A stretch of 64,000 nt of DNA from Marivirga sericea (GTDB lineage: Bacteria; Bacteroidota; Bacteroidia; Cytophagales; Cyclobacteriaceae): assembly GCF_900177665.1 (NCBI RefSeq), contig NZ_FXAW01000009.1, positions 120,815 to 184,814 of the forward strand, given 5' to 3'. Each line of letters opens with the position of its first letter. The first letter of the stretch is position 1. Below are positions 28,157 through 36,703 of the stretch, piece after piece. The translations under genes were made by a program, and so were the position numbers. The notes beneath the pieces are model-generated. The model had not been told where the DNA came from. It saw only the letters and a program-made list of their open reading frames with translations, and searched no databases.

Positions 28157-30604
28157 ATGATCAAGTTCTTTACAATGTCCCTTACACTATTACCTTCTCT
28201 TAAGAAAAGCCTGATATTTTTAATATGTATCTGGATTAATGCAAACCAGTTCATCTATTCACATGATAATTCAAGTCTTGTGTTTTGGGATTTTAATCAC
28301 CCTGATCGCCTAGAAGCCAATTCATCGTGGTCCAATCCCATCCTTGCAAATCAGGGCAGCTCTGAAGTGAGCTTTACATTCAGTGCTGATGTCGATCGTC
28401 CCCTAACCACTTTTAGTGGATCTGATTTAGATCAGGAAAGTTTCAAGACCAACGAAACAACTGGTAGTCTGGTTCCCCAAGGTGATGAAGAAGGATCTGT
28501 ATCATTCAATCCTGATCCATCGCAAAGCATTTCCTCAACAGCTGCATTGGAAGGCGAGTTTTACACCATTCCTTTTCAGGAAAATTTTGATAATCCTGAT
28601 TTATTTACTTTACCTGATTGGCAAAGATTTAGAGAAATTGGAGAGCAAAACTGGATGATAACGGAGGAAAACTTCAGTTCAGATAACCCATATTCAGCAA
28701 GAATGAATGGTTTTACTTCTGCACCTCAGGAGAATCGAACATGGCTAATAAGCCCTGCAATAGAAACTAATACAGTATCTGCAGAAGAATTTTTAGTTAT
28801 GGAATTTGAATCCAGATCCTTTTTTGCTGATGGAACGCCCGTGCTACGCATTTTTGTCTCTACCAACTATGATCAATCTGGAGACCCTACAGATGAAGCC
28901 TTTACATGGACGGAACTTTCAGCCTCATTCCCAAATGAAACAGGTGTATGGCAAAGCACAGGAGAAGTTGATTTAACCTCATTTGCAGAAGAAGAAAATA
29001 TATCAATTGCAATTATTTATGAATCTACAAGCGAATCAAATGGTGCAGCTGAATGGATGATAGATAATTTTGCGGTTTTTACAATAAATGATGCACCAGA
29101 ACCTACTATTAGCACAAATGAATGGTATTTAGAAGACTATTACTTCGGAGTTTTAGAACCAGGGGTCTCTTCGGATTCAAGATCTTTCTCGCTTTCCGCA
29201 TCTAATCTAACATCGCCATTAATCTTAAATGCCGATCCTGGAATAGAAATATCGCTTGGTGAAGAGTATAGTTCTCAGCTAACGCTGAATAGGGAGGACT
29301 TCCCCGAATCGGGAACATTAAATGTTCAAACCCGAATGATTGCGAGTGAGGACGAATCCGTCTTGGCCCAAGCGGGCAGCATTTCTATTTCTACCGATGG
29401 ACTAGAGCTAAGCTCTTTCGGATATTTTAACCACACTACTATTGATAAAGAAGAAACCTTTGATGTAGTAACTTGGAACATTGAATGGTTTGGCGATCCT
29501 ACAAATGCTACTACACCTAGTACTGATTTGCAAAGAGAAAAAGTACGGCAAATGATACAAGAGCTGGATGCTGATGTTTATGCTTTCCAAGAAATAACGT
29601 CTATCCCAGCCTGGAATCTGTTAGTAGCTGAGCTACAAGATTATGATGGTATCCTATCTCCTGCTACCAGTGGGTCATCTAGTAATTTCGGATCAGCACA
29701 GAAACTAGCTTTTCTGTACAAGAAAGCCACAGTGGATACACTCCAGACCAAAGTTTTATTCAACAATATCAATACTAATGATCTACAAGATTTTCCAACA
29801 TCGAATAGTAGTCTATTTTGGGCAAGTGGCAGGTATCCCTTCTCTATGGATATAAGCGCTACTATTGGTGGGATAAAACGTGACTTAACTCTTGTGAATA
29901 TTCATGCCAGATCAAATGGAGGAGGCGAATCCGCATCTACTCCGCGATATCAACTGAGAAGATATGATGTAGAAGTACTTTACGACTCACTGCAGGAATA
30001 TTATGCTGATAAAAGTGTCATTTTGCTAGGAGACTATAACGATGATATTTTGCAAACTGTTGCTCCAATCAACGAGCCTACTGTACCAGACAATGGTGAA
30101 TCCAGCTATGTCAAATTCACTTCAGACCCTGATAACTATTTAGGTGTAACTATGCCCTTAAGTAAAGCTGGACTAAGGTCTTTTATAACTCGAGAAAATG
30201 TAATTGATCATGTGATGATTAATCGTAACTTATTTGATGATCATATACTAGGAGCTGAAAGAGTAGTAATTCCCTATTCTTCAATTCCGGATTTTAACAC
30301 TACAACTTCAGATCATTTTCCAGTTGAAGCGCGATTCTTACTGTCCGGAGAAAGCATTCTTACTGCGCAGGAAGACCTTAAAGCTTTGGCAACGATTTAT
30401 CCCAATCCTACTAATGGAATTCTATATTTCCAAAATCTAAGTAATGTTCAAAAAATTGAATTATGGTCTGTAAGTGGTATAAAATTAATAGAGTTTCAAA
30501 GTGATCTAGAGCGAATTGACCTAAGTAATTTAAGTCCTGGAATGTATCTAATAAAAATTATTTCAAAATCAAGACAAGAAGTCCAGCGAATTATTTTAGA
30601 ATAG
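28157..30604 (+). CDS. Secreted endonuclease/exonuclease/phosphatase-fold protein with T9SS sorting domain
   Basis: 815 aa. Signal peptide-like N-terminus (~20-36, LIFLICIWINA). Residues ~150-290 form a choice-of-anchor J-like domain (FQENFDNP, TWLISPAIE, MIDNFAVF). Residues ~435-730 are an EEP (DNase I-like) domain: VVTWNIEWFG, FQEI, NIHARS, LLGDYND and the terminal SDHFPV motif, i.e. the metal and catalytic residues of the fold. Residues ~740-815 are a type A T9SS C-terminal domain (IYPNPTNG, LWSVSGIKL, LSPGMYLIKI). It should be exported by T9SS and be extracellular. Whether it is a nuclease or a phosphodiesterase cannot be decided from sequence. Confidence 0.9.
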   Translation: MIKFFTMSLTLLPSLKKSLIFLICIWINANQFIYSHDNSSLVFWDFNHPDRLEANSSWSNPILANQGSSEVSFTFSADVDRPLTTFSGSDLDQESFKTNETTGSLVPQGDEEGSVSFNPDPSQSISSTAALEGEFYTIPFQENFDNPDLFTLPDWQRFREIGEQNWMITEENFSSDNPYSARMNGFTSAPQENRTWLISPAIETNTVSAEEFLVMEFESRSFFADGTPVLRIFVSTNYDQSGDPTDEAFTWTELSASFPNETGVWQSTGEVDLTSFAEEENISIAIIYESTSESNGAAEWMIDNFAVFTINDAPEPTISTNEWYLEDYYFGVLEPGVSSDSRSFSLSASNLTSPLILNADPGIEISLGEEYSSQLTLNREDFPESGTLNVQTRMIASEDESVLAQAGSISISTDGLELSSFGYFNHTTIDKEETFDVVTWNIEWFGDPTNATTPSTDLQREKVRQMIQELDADVYAFQEITSIPAWNLLVAELQDYDGILSPATSGSSSNFGSAQKLAFLYKKATVDTLQTKVLFNNINTNDLQDFPTSNSSLFWASGRYPFSMDISATIGGIKRDLTLVNIHARSNGGGESASTPRYQLRRYDVEVLYDSLQEYYADKSVILLGDYNDDILQTVAPINEPTVPDNGESSYVKFTSDPDNYLGVTMPLSKAGLRSFITRENVIDHVMINRNLFDDHILGAERVVIPYSSIPDFNTTTSDHFPVEARFLLSGESILTAQEDLKALATIYPNPTNGILYFQNLSNVQKIELWSVSGIKLIEFQSDLERIDLSNLSPGMYLIKIISKSRQEVQRIILE

Positions 30605-30637
30605 TCAGGATATTTCTGCACTGAAAATACCCTGTTT

Positions 30638-30676
30638 AATTAAAAGCCGACTCTTCCCTATAGTCGGTTTTTAATT
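30638..30676. terminator. Rho-independent terminator
   Basis: AATTAAAAGCCGACT (30638-30652), 9-nt loop, AGTCGGTTTTTAATT (30662-30676), one G-T pair in the stem and a T-run on the + side. It ends the secreted EEP-protein gene. Confidence 0.85.
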
Positions 30677-30760
30677 CCCAATCATCCCCATTTCCCACCG
30701 CTAGAGACAAAGCATCCTTATTCAGTAACCTTATCACTTTAAGTAAGTTCTATCTATTCG

Positions 30761-30768
30761 TATGTTTG
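30761..30768 (+). promoter_or_regulatory. -7 promoter element for the RND efflux operon
   Basis: TATGTTTG matches TAnnTTTG and lies 40 bp before the first ATG of the operon at 30808. No consensus -33 TTG is seen. Confidence 0.45.
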
Positions 30769-30807
30769 TACATTAATTTAGCTAAGCATTTTTTTTAAAA
30801 TTACATC

Positions 30808-31881
30808 ATGAACAAAATTATCATTCGAATTATAGCTTCGATAGCCGTTTTAGCTATTATAATCTATTTGGTTTTCCCTTCTCTTTTTTCTTCTGATTCG
30901 GAAAATAAAAAAGAAACTCAAACTGAGCCTAAAAGCTCTAAAATTGCCATTGATGCTCAAATAGTAAAATACGAGACTTTCGAAAATGATATAGTTTTAA
31001 CAGGTTCTTTACTTGCCAATGAATCTGTAGAATTAGCAAGTGAAATATCAGGTAAAATAGAGAACATCTATTTTGATGAAGGCGAATTTGTCAGTAAAGG
31101 TAAATTACTAGTCCAAACAAACGTGGCTGATTTACAGGCCAATTTACAGCGGCTAAAATATACTGCCAAGCTAAATTCGCAAACAGAGCAAAGACAAAAA
31201 CAACTGCTCGAAAAAGAAGCGATCAGCAGAGAAGAATATGATATTGCATTCACTAACTTAAAAACCACTCAGGCTGAAATTGATGCCCTAGAAGCTGAAA
31301 TTGATAAATCAAGAATCAGAGCACCATTCTCAGGTTTTATCGGTTTAAGATATGTCAGCGAGGGTAGTTATATCACGCCAACTAGCCAAATCGCCTCTTT
31401 ATACAATGTTGATCCCATTAAAATTGAATTTTCAGTTCCAAGTAGATACAGTGGACTGGTAAAAAAAGGAAGTAAAATCACGTTTTCCTCTGAAGCTGAA
31501 AATACGGAAAGAGAAGCTACAGTTTATGCCATTGAACCTCAAATTGACCCTGTAACGAGGACATTGTCTGCGAGAGCACAGACTGCAAACCCTAATAATT
31601 CATTGATTCCGGGCCAATTTATAAGAATTAATTTAAGCTTAGAAAACCGAGAAAATGCGATATTAATTCCAACTACAGCGATAATGCCTAAAGCTAATGG
31701 ACATACAGTTTTCATTATTAAAGAAGGAAGAGCACAACTGAAAGACGTGGAACTAGGGGCTAGAACATCTACCAGAGTTGAAATCTTGAAAGGGATAAGT
31801 AAAGGCGATACTGTTGCAATTGCAGGGGTTCCTCAATTGAAAAATAGAGCAGAAATAGAAATTAAAAAGCTGGAAAAATAA
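30808..31881 (+). CDS. RND efflux periplasmic adaptor (membrane fusion protein)
   Basis: 357 aa. N-terminal membrane anchor (~4-25). Biotinyl-lipoyl-like half-motifs (SGKIENIYFDEGEFVSKGKLLV and IRAPFSGFIGLRYVSEGSYI) flank an alpha-hairpin (~105-165, QKQLLEKEAISREEYD). The beta-barrel and membrane-proximal domain follow (SRYSGLVKKG, GQFIRINLSLENRENAILIPTTAI). It links the inner-membrane pump to the outer-membrane channel. It is gene 1 of a three-gene operon; the pump gene starts 4 bp after its stop. Confidence 0.93.
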   Translation: MNKIIIRIIASIAVLAIIIYLVFPSLFSSDSENKKETQTEPKSSKIAIDAQIVKYETFENDIVLTGSLLANESVELASEISGKIENIYFDEGEFVSKGKLLVQTNVADLQANLQRLKYTAKLNSQTEQRQKQLLEKEAISREEYDIAFTNLKTTQAEIDALEAEIDKSRIRAPFSGFIGLRYVSEGSYITPTSQIASLYNVDPIKIEFSVPSRYSGLVKKGSKITFSSEAENTEREATVYAIEPQIDPVTRTLSARAQTANPNNSLIPGQFIRINLSLENRENAILIPTTAIMPKANGHTVFIIKEGRAQLKDVELGARTSTRVEILKGISKGDTVAIAGVPQLKNRAEIEIKKLEK

Positions 31882-31885
31882 GAAA

Positions 31886-34800
31886 ATGGCATCATTATCG
31901 AAGATAAGTATTCAAAGACCGGTTTTAGCCATCGTGCTATCACTGGTTATATTAATTTTTGGCTTCATTGGATTTAATTTTCTCGGAGTGAGGGAATATC
32001 CCTCTGTAGATCCACCCATTATTACTGTAACTACTGACTACGCGGGCGCAAATGCTGATGTTGTAGAGTCCCAAATAACAGAACCGCTAGAGGAAGCTGT
32101 CAATGGAATTGCAGGAATTAGAACTATTACTTCTACGAGTGCTGAAGGCCGAAGTAGAATTACGATAGAATTCAATTTGAGCGAGGACTTAGAAGCTGCT
32201 GCCAATGATGTAAGAGATAAGGTTTCTGGTGCTAGAAGAAGGCTTCCCGAAGATGCGGAACCACCTACAGTTAATAAGGCAGATGCTGACTCTGATCCCA
32301 TCGTATTTCTAAACATTAATAGTGAGGAAAGAAACTTGCTAGAATTATCAGCTATCGCAGAAAATACTTTTAAAGAACGACTGCAAACCATCTCAGGGGT
32401 AAGTGAGGTGAGAATCTGGGGAGAAAAGCGTTATGCAATGCGTTTGTGGATGGATCCTATTAAGTTAGCGGCCTATCAGTTAACCCCTTTAGATGTTTTA
32501 AATGCAGTAGAAAGCCAAAACGTAGAATTGCCCTCAGGAAGTATTGAAGGTGAAATGATTGAGTTGGTGGTTAAGACTCAAGGTCAACTCGCTTCTGAAA
32601 AGGATTTTAACGATTTAATCGTGTCGGAAAGTGACAACAGCTTTGTGCGTTTTTCTGATGTAGGATATGCTGAATTAGGTCCATTGAATATGCGTACGGT
32701 TTTGAAGAGAGATGGTATTCCAATGGTTGGTGTAGTGCTAATCCCGCAGCCAGGTTCAAACAGTATTGACATTGTGGATGAATTTTATAAAAGAGTTGAA
32801 AATATTAAAAAAGACCTCCCGGCCGACATAAATTTAGGTATTGGATTTGATCAAACCGAATATATCAGAGAATCTATAAATGAGGTTCAACAAACCATCA
32901 TCATAGCATTTCTTTTGGTGATTTTTATAATTTTTGCCTTTTTAAGGGACTGGAGAACTACTGTTATACCAATTGCGACCATCCCAGTTGCACTGATTGG
33001 TACTTTCTTCGTCATGTACTTGGCAGGCTTTTCAATCAATGTGTTGACTTTGTTGGGTATTGTCTTAGCCATCGGATTGGTAGTAGATGATGCCATTGTG
33101 GTATTAGAGAATATCTATGCTAAAGTAGAAGATGGTATGGAACCGATGGAGGCTGCCAAAAAAGGAGCTATTGAGATATTCTTTGCTGTAATTGCCACTA
33201 CTGTCGCTTTAGTAGCCGTATTCATGCCAGTAATATTCTTGGAGGGCATTACCGGAAGATTGTTTCGCGAATTCGGTGTAGTAGTAGCCACTGCAGTTAT
33301 GATTTCTTCTTTTGTTGCTCTTTCACTTACCCCTATGATGAGTAGTCGGATACTGAAAAAAAGAGAAAGGCAAAATTGGTTTTACAGAAAAACAGAACCA
33401 TTTTTTGTGTGGCTAAACAACGGCTATGCTCGAAGTTTGGATGCATTCATGAAAGTAAGATGGATGGGAATCTTATTATTTTTAGGTGCAATTGGTTTAA
33501 TATATGGATTATTTAAAGTTCTTCCTTCTGAATTAGCCCCCTTAGAAGATAGAGGCATGATTTCAGTCAGTACTACCGGCCCAGAAGGTGCTACGTTCGA
33601 ATATATGGGGGAGTATATTGATAATTTGGTAGAGGTCACCATGGATACCCTACCTACCGATGGCCTAATATCTGTGACCTCTCCAGGGTTTGGTACTCAA
33701 GGAACAAATTCTGGATTTATGAGAATAATGCTAGTGGATGCTTCAGAAAGAGAAAAAACCCAGCAACAACTCTATGATGAGTACACTCCAATTCTCAATG
33801 AATTTCCTGCTGCAAAAGCATTTGCATTTCAACAACAAACTATTGGTGGAAGAAGAGGTGGCCTACCAATTCAATATGTTATTCAGGCTACTTCTCTAGA
33901 TAAACTTCAAGCGGTATTACCTGAATTTGTTGAAAAAGCTAGCAACAACTCTACATTTACCGTAGTAGACCAGGATTTGAAATTCACGAAACCTCAAATC
34001 GATATTCAAATTGATAGAGAAAAAGCTAGATCCTTAGGGATTTCAGTGATCGATATCGCCCGAACACTTCAATTGGGTTTAAGTGGTCAGCGATTCGATT
34101 ATTTCATCATGGATGGAAAGCAATATCAGGTAATAGGGCAAGTTCAAAGAAATGACAGAAACGCACCAGTGGATTTAAGATCATTATATGTTCGTGCCGA
34201 AAATGGACAAATGCTTCAGCTGGATAATTTAGTAACTTTAGGGGAAAGCTCAACACCTCCATCACTCTACAGGTATAATCGATATATTTCTGCTACCTTA
34301 TCAGCAGGTTTAGCACCAGGCAAAACAATTGGTGATGGAGTAGAAGCAATGGATGCCATTGCAGCTGAAATTTTAGATGAAACTTATAGCACTTCACTAT
34401 CGGGAGCCTCATTGGATTATTTTGAAAGTTCATCAAGCTTATTGTTTGCTTTTGGCTTTGCAATTGTGCTGATTTACTTGGTTCTGGCGGCTCAATTTGA
34501 GAGTTTCAGAGACCCTATCATTATTTTGTTTACTGTGCCGTTAGCAGTGGGGGGATCTTTTCTTTCACTTTACCTATTTGGAGAGACATTAAATATATTC
34601 AGCCAGATCGGAATAATTATGCTGATCGGACTGGTTTCCAAAAATGCCATACTTATAGTAGAATTTGCTAACCAGAAAAAAGCACAAGGCTTAGGTCTAA
34701 ATGAATCTATATCAGAGGCAGCAAAATCTAGATTCCGCCCAATCCTAATGACGGCATTATCTACTATTTTAGGAATCTTACCAATTGCTCTGGCATTAGG

Positions 34801-34945
34801 TGCAGGTTCGGAAAGTAGAGTATCCATGGGTATTGCTATCATTGGTGGACTGATATTCGCAACTGGTTTAACATTATATGTAATTCCTGCTATCTATTCC
34901 TATTTCGCAAGTAAACAAGCACGTGCAGCACGTGTTGAATCTTAA
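31886..34945 (+). CDS. RND family efflux permease (AcrB/MexB-like, HAE1)
   Basis: 1019-aa proton-driven drug/solute pump in the inner membrane. Two repeats of six-helix TM blocks with large periplasmic loops are seen. TM4 carries the paired aspartates of the proton relay in VVDDAIVVLEN, and the GISGRLFREF-type segment appears as GITGRLFREFGVV. The N-terminus PVLAIVLSLVILIFG and REYPSVDPP are typical of HAE1-type pumps. The length is normal and no disruption is seen. Located between its adaptor (4 bp) and outer-membrane channel (5 bp). Substrates are unknown; probably hydrophobic toxic compounds. Confidence 0.95.
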   Translation: MASLSKISIQRPVLAIVLSLVILIFGFIGFNFLGVREYPSVDPPIITVTTDYAGANADVVESQITEPLEEAVNGIAGIRTITSTSAEGRSRITIEFNLSEDLEAAANDVRDKVSGARRRLPEDAEPPTVNKADADSDPIVFLNINSEERNLLELSAIAENTFKERLQTISGVSEVRIWGEKRYAMRLWMDPIKLAAYQLTPLDVLNAVESQNVELPSGSIEGEMIELVVKTQGQLASEKDFNDLIVSESDNSFVRFSDVGYAELGPLNMRTVLKRDGIPMVGVVLIPQPGSNSIDIVDEFYKRVENIKKDLPADINLGIGFDQTEYIRESINEVQQTIIIAFLLVIFIIFAFLRDWRTTVIPIATIPVALIGTFFVMYLAGFSINVLTLLGIVLAIGLVVDDAIVVLENIYAKVEDGMEPMEAAKKGAIEIFFAVIATTVALVAVFMPVIFLEGITGRLFREFGVVVATAVMISSFVALSLTPMMSSRILKKRERQNWFYRKTEPFFVWLNNGYARSLDAFMKVRWMGILLFLGAIGLIYGLFKVLPSELAPLEDRGMISVSTTGPEGATFEYMGEYIDNLVEVTMDTLPTDGLISVTSPGFGTQGTNSGFMRIMLVDASEREKTQQQLYDEYTPILNEFPAAKAFAFQQQTIGGRRGGLPIQYVIQATSLDKLQAVLPEFVEKASNNSTFTVVDQDLKFTKPQIDIQIDREKARSLGISVIDIARTLQLGLSGQRFDYFIMDGKQYQVIGQVQRNDRNAPVDLRSLYVRAENGQMLQLDNLVTLGESSTPPSLYRYNRYISATLSAGLAPGKTIGDGVEAMDAIAAEILDETYSTSLSGASLDYFESSSSLLFAFGFAIVLIYLVLAAQFESFRDPIIILFTVPLAVGGSFLSLYLFGETLNIFSQIGIIMLIGLVSKNAILIVEFANQKKAQGLGLNESISEAAKSRFRPILMTALSTILGILPIALALGAGSESRVSMGIAIIGGLIFATGLTLYVIPAIYSYFASKQARAARVES

Positions 34946-34950
34946 TTTTT

Positions 34951-36264
34951 ATGACAAAGTATATTAGTATATTTTTTTTAATGGTTTGGGGCTTCTCTCT
35001 TAATGCCCAGAAAATCAGTTTAAACGAAGCTATTGCAGTCGGAATGGAAAAAAACTTTTCTATAAGAACTGCCAAAAATATTGAGAAAGAGGCTGTGACA
35101 AATTCTAACTATGCATTTGCAGGTTTTTTGCCGATAATCGATATAACAGGTGCTCGAAATTTTGATGTTGAAAATGTAGAACAACAGTTTAGATCTGGAG
35201 ATGTAAATGCTTTAGATGGAGCAAGATCAAACAATTTCAATATCAGAGGTGATCTAACCTGGACCTTATTCGATGGGACCAAAATGTTTTTGGATTACAA
35301 ATCACTTCAAGTAGAACGAAATCAAAGTCGATTTGAAACTCAAGCAGTTGTTGAGAATACACTGGGAAGCATTATTCAATCTTACTTTGCACTAGTTTTT
35401 GAACAGTATCAATATTCTGTTTTGGAATCTGCTGTAGAGCTTTCTGAAAAAAGATTGGAAATTGCCAAAGCAAACTACGAAGTAGGGAAATTTTCAAAGA
35501 CCGAGTTACTCTCTGCTAAAGTAGATCTCAACACTGATAAAAGTAATCTCTTGAATCAAGACGAAGTAATGCAACAAGCGAGAGTCTCACTCAATCTCCT
35601 GCTGGGAGAAGATCCAAATCAAGAATTTATGGCTTCAGACAGTATTCAAATTGATGAAACGCTTCAATTAAATAAATTAATAGAGGACTTATCGGTTAGA
35701 AACAAACAATTATTAGGGCTGATGCAACAAGAAAACATATTGCAGCTACAAAATAAATCAGTAATGACCGAATTACTGCCTCAACTTGACTTCAATTTGG
35801 GTTACGGTTATACAAATTTCGAATCTCAGGCTGGCTTCTTACTTCAGAATCAATCAGTTGGCTTGAGCTACGGTTTAAGTCTATCTTGGCGTATTTTTGA
35901 TAGATTGGACCGCTCTAGAAGAAATCAAACAACTCAGATTGCTGTAGAAAATAATACTATTGCCATGGCAGAGCTTGAGAACCAACTAACTGGTGATCTC
36001 TCATCTGCCTACGTCCGCTATCGCAATAAGCTAGATCTCATTAAATTAGAAAAAGTTAATTTAGAAGTTGCAAAAGAAAATGCTGATATAGCAATTGAAA
36101 GATATAGGGTCGGACGGTCAAATGCTATTGAATTGCGCGAATTTCAGCTTAATGCAATTGAAGCGGAGAGTAGATTGCTAAACGCAATTTTCTTAGCAAA
36201 GCAAGCTGAAGTTAATCTATTAGCTATTAGTGGCAACCTATTGAGTAAAGAAGAACTAGACTAA
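34951..36264 (+). CDS. TolC-family outer-membrane channel of the RND pump
   Basis: 437 aa with signal peptide (ISIFFLMVWGFSLNAQ). Two tandem TolC/OEP repeats with long helical segments (LSEKRLEIAKANYEVGKFSKTELLSAK, LEVAKENADIAIERYRVGRSNAIELREFQ) plus beta-strands that form the barrel (GYGYTNFESQAGFLLQN). It completes the tripartite pump encoded immediately upstream. It starts 5 bp after the permease gene. Confidence 0.93.
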   Translation: MTKYISIFFLMVWGFSLNAQKISLNEAIAVGMEKNFSIRTAKNIEKEAVTNSNYAFAGFLPIIDITGARNFDVENVEQQFRSGDVNALDGARSNNFNIRGDLTWTLFDGTKMFLDYKSLQVERNQSRFETQAVVENTLGSIIQSYFALVFEQYQYSVLESAVELSEKRLEIAKANYEVGKFSKTELLSAKVDLNTDKSNLLNQDEVMQQARVSLNLLLGEDPNQEFMASDSIQIDETLQLNKLIEDLSVRNKQLLGLMQQENILQLQNKSVMTELLPQLDFNLGYGYTNFESQAGFLLQNQSVGLSYGLSLSWRIFDRLDRSRRNQTTQIAVENNTIAMAELENQLTGDLSSAYVRYRNKLDLIKLEKVNLEVAKENADIAIERYRVGRSNAIELREFQLNAIEAESRLLNAIFLAKQAEVNLLAISGNLLSKEELD

Positions 36265-36328
36265 AGCGGCTAGGAAACTCAAATTCTAAAGAATCAATGT
36301 GCCAACATAATATTTCCTGATCTAATTA

Positions 36329-36336
36329 TATATTTG
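36329..36336 (+). promoter_or_regulatory. -7 promoter element for the DUF6787-like gene
   Basis: TATATTTG matches TAnnTTTG and sits 17 bp before the ATG at 36354. Confidence 0.45.
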
Positions 36337-36353
36337 CATATAAACGGGCATGA

Positions 36354-36644
36354 ATGCTAAATAAATTAAAAAACAGGTGGAATCTAAAATCAGGTTGGCA
36401 GGTAGTTATTGTATTATTAGTCTTTACCTGTACTGGCTTCACTGTAATGTTCTTGAAGGAACCCATCTTGTCCTTAATTGCTGCTAAAGAAGAAAGAAAT
36501 TGGATTTTCACGACCATTTATTATATCCTGATTTTTCCCGTATATTTTATAATACTACTCTTCTACGGTTTCATTTTTGGTCAAAGTAAATTCTTTCTTG
36601 GCTTTGTAAAAAAAACATTCAGTAGGTTCAAAAGGAAAAAATAA
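36354..36644 (+). CDS. Small two-helix membrane protein, DUF6787-like
   Basis: 96 aa with two hydrophobic segments (~16-36 and ~54-76) separated by a short loop (EEERN), then FGQSKFFLGFVKK and a basic RFKRKK tail. This layout (N-terminal KLKxxW, central FGQ-xFF, basic C-terminus) matches the Bacteroidota DUF6787 family as I remember it. An ATG at 36350 in another frame reads MNAK and stops, so the ATG at 36354 is used. It has its own promoter and a strong terminator. Function unknown. Confidence 0.65.
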   Translation: MLNKLKNRWNLKSGWQVVIVLLVFTCTGFTVMFLKEPILSLIAAKEERNWIFTTIYYILIFPVYFIILLFYGFIFGQSKFFLGFVKKTFSRFKRKK

Positions 36645-36650
36645 TAAAAT

Positions 36651-36681
36651 AAAAAAAGCCGTTTTTGAACGGCTTTTTTTA
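36651..36681. terminator. Bidirectional rho-independent terminator
   Basis: AAAAAAAGCCGTT, TTTG loop, AACGGCTTTTTTT: a perfect 13-bp stem with A and T tracts between the DUF6787-like gene (+) and the OmpA-like gene (-). Confidence 0.92.
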
Positions 36682-36703
36682 TTTCAAAAGTTAAGGAAAT
36701 CTT

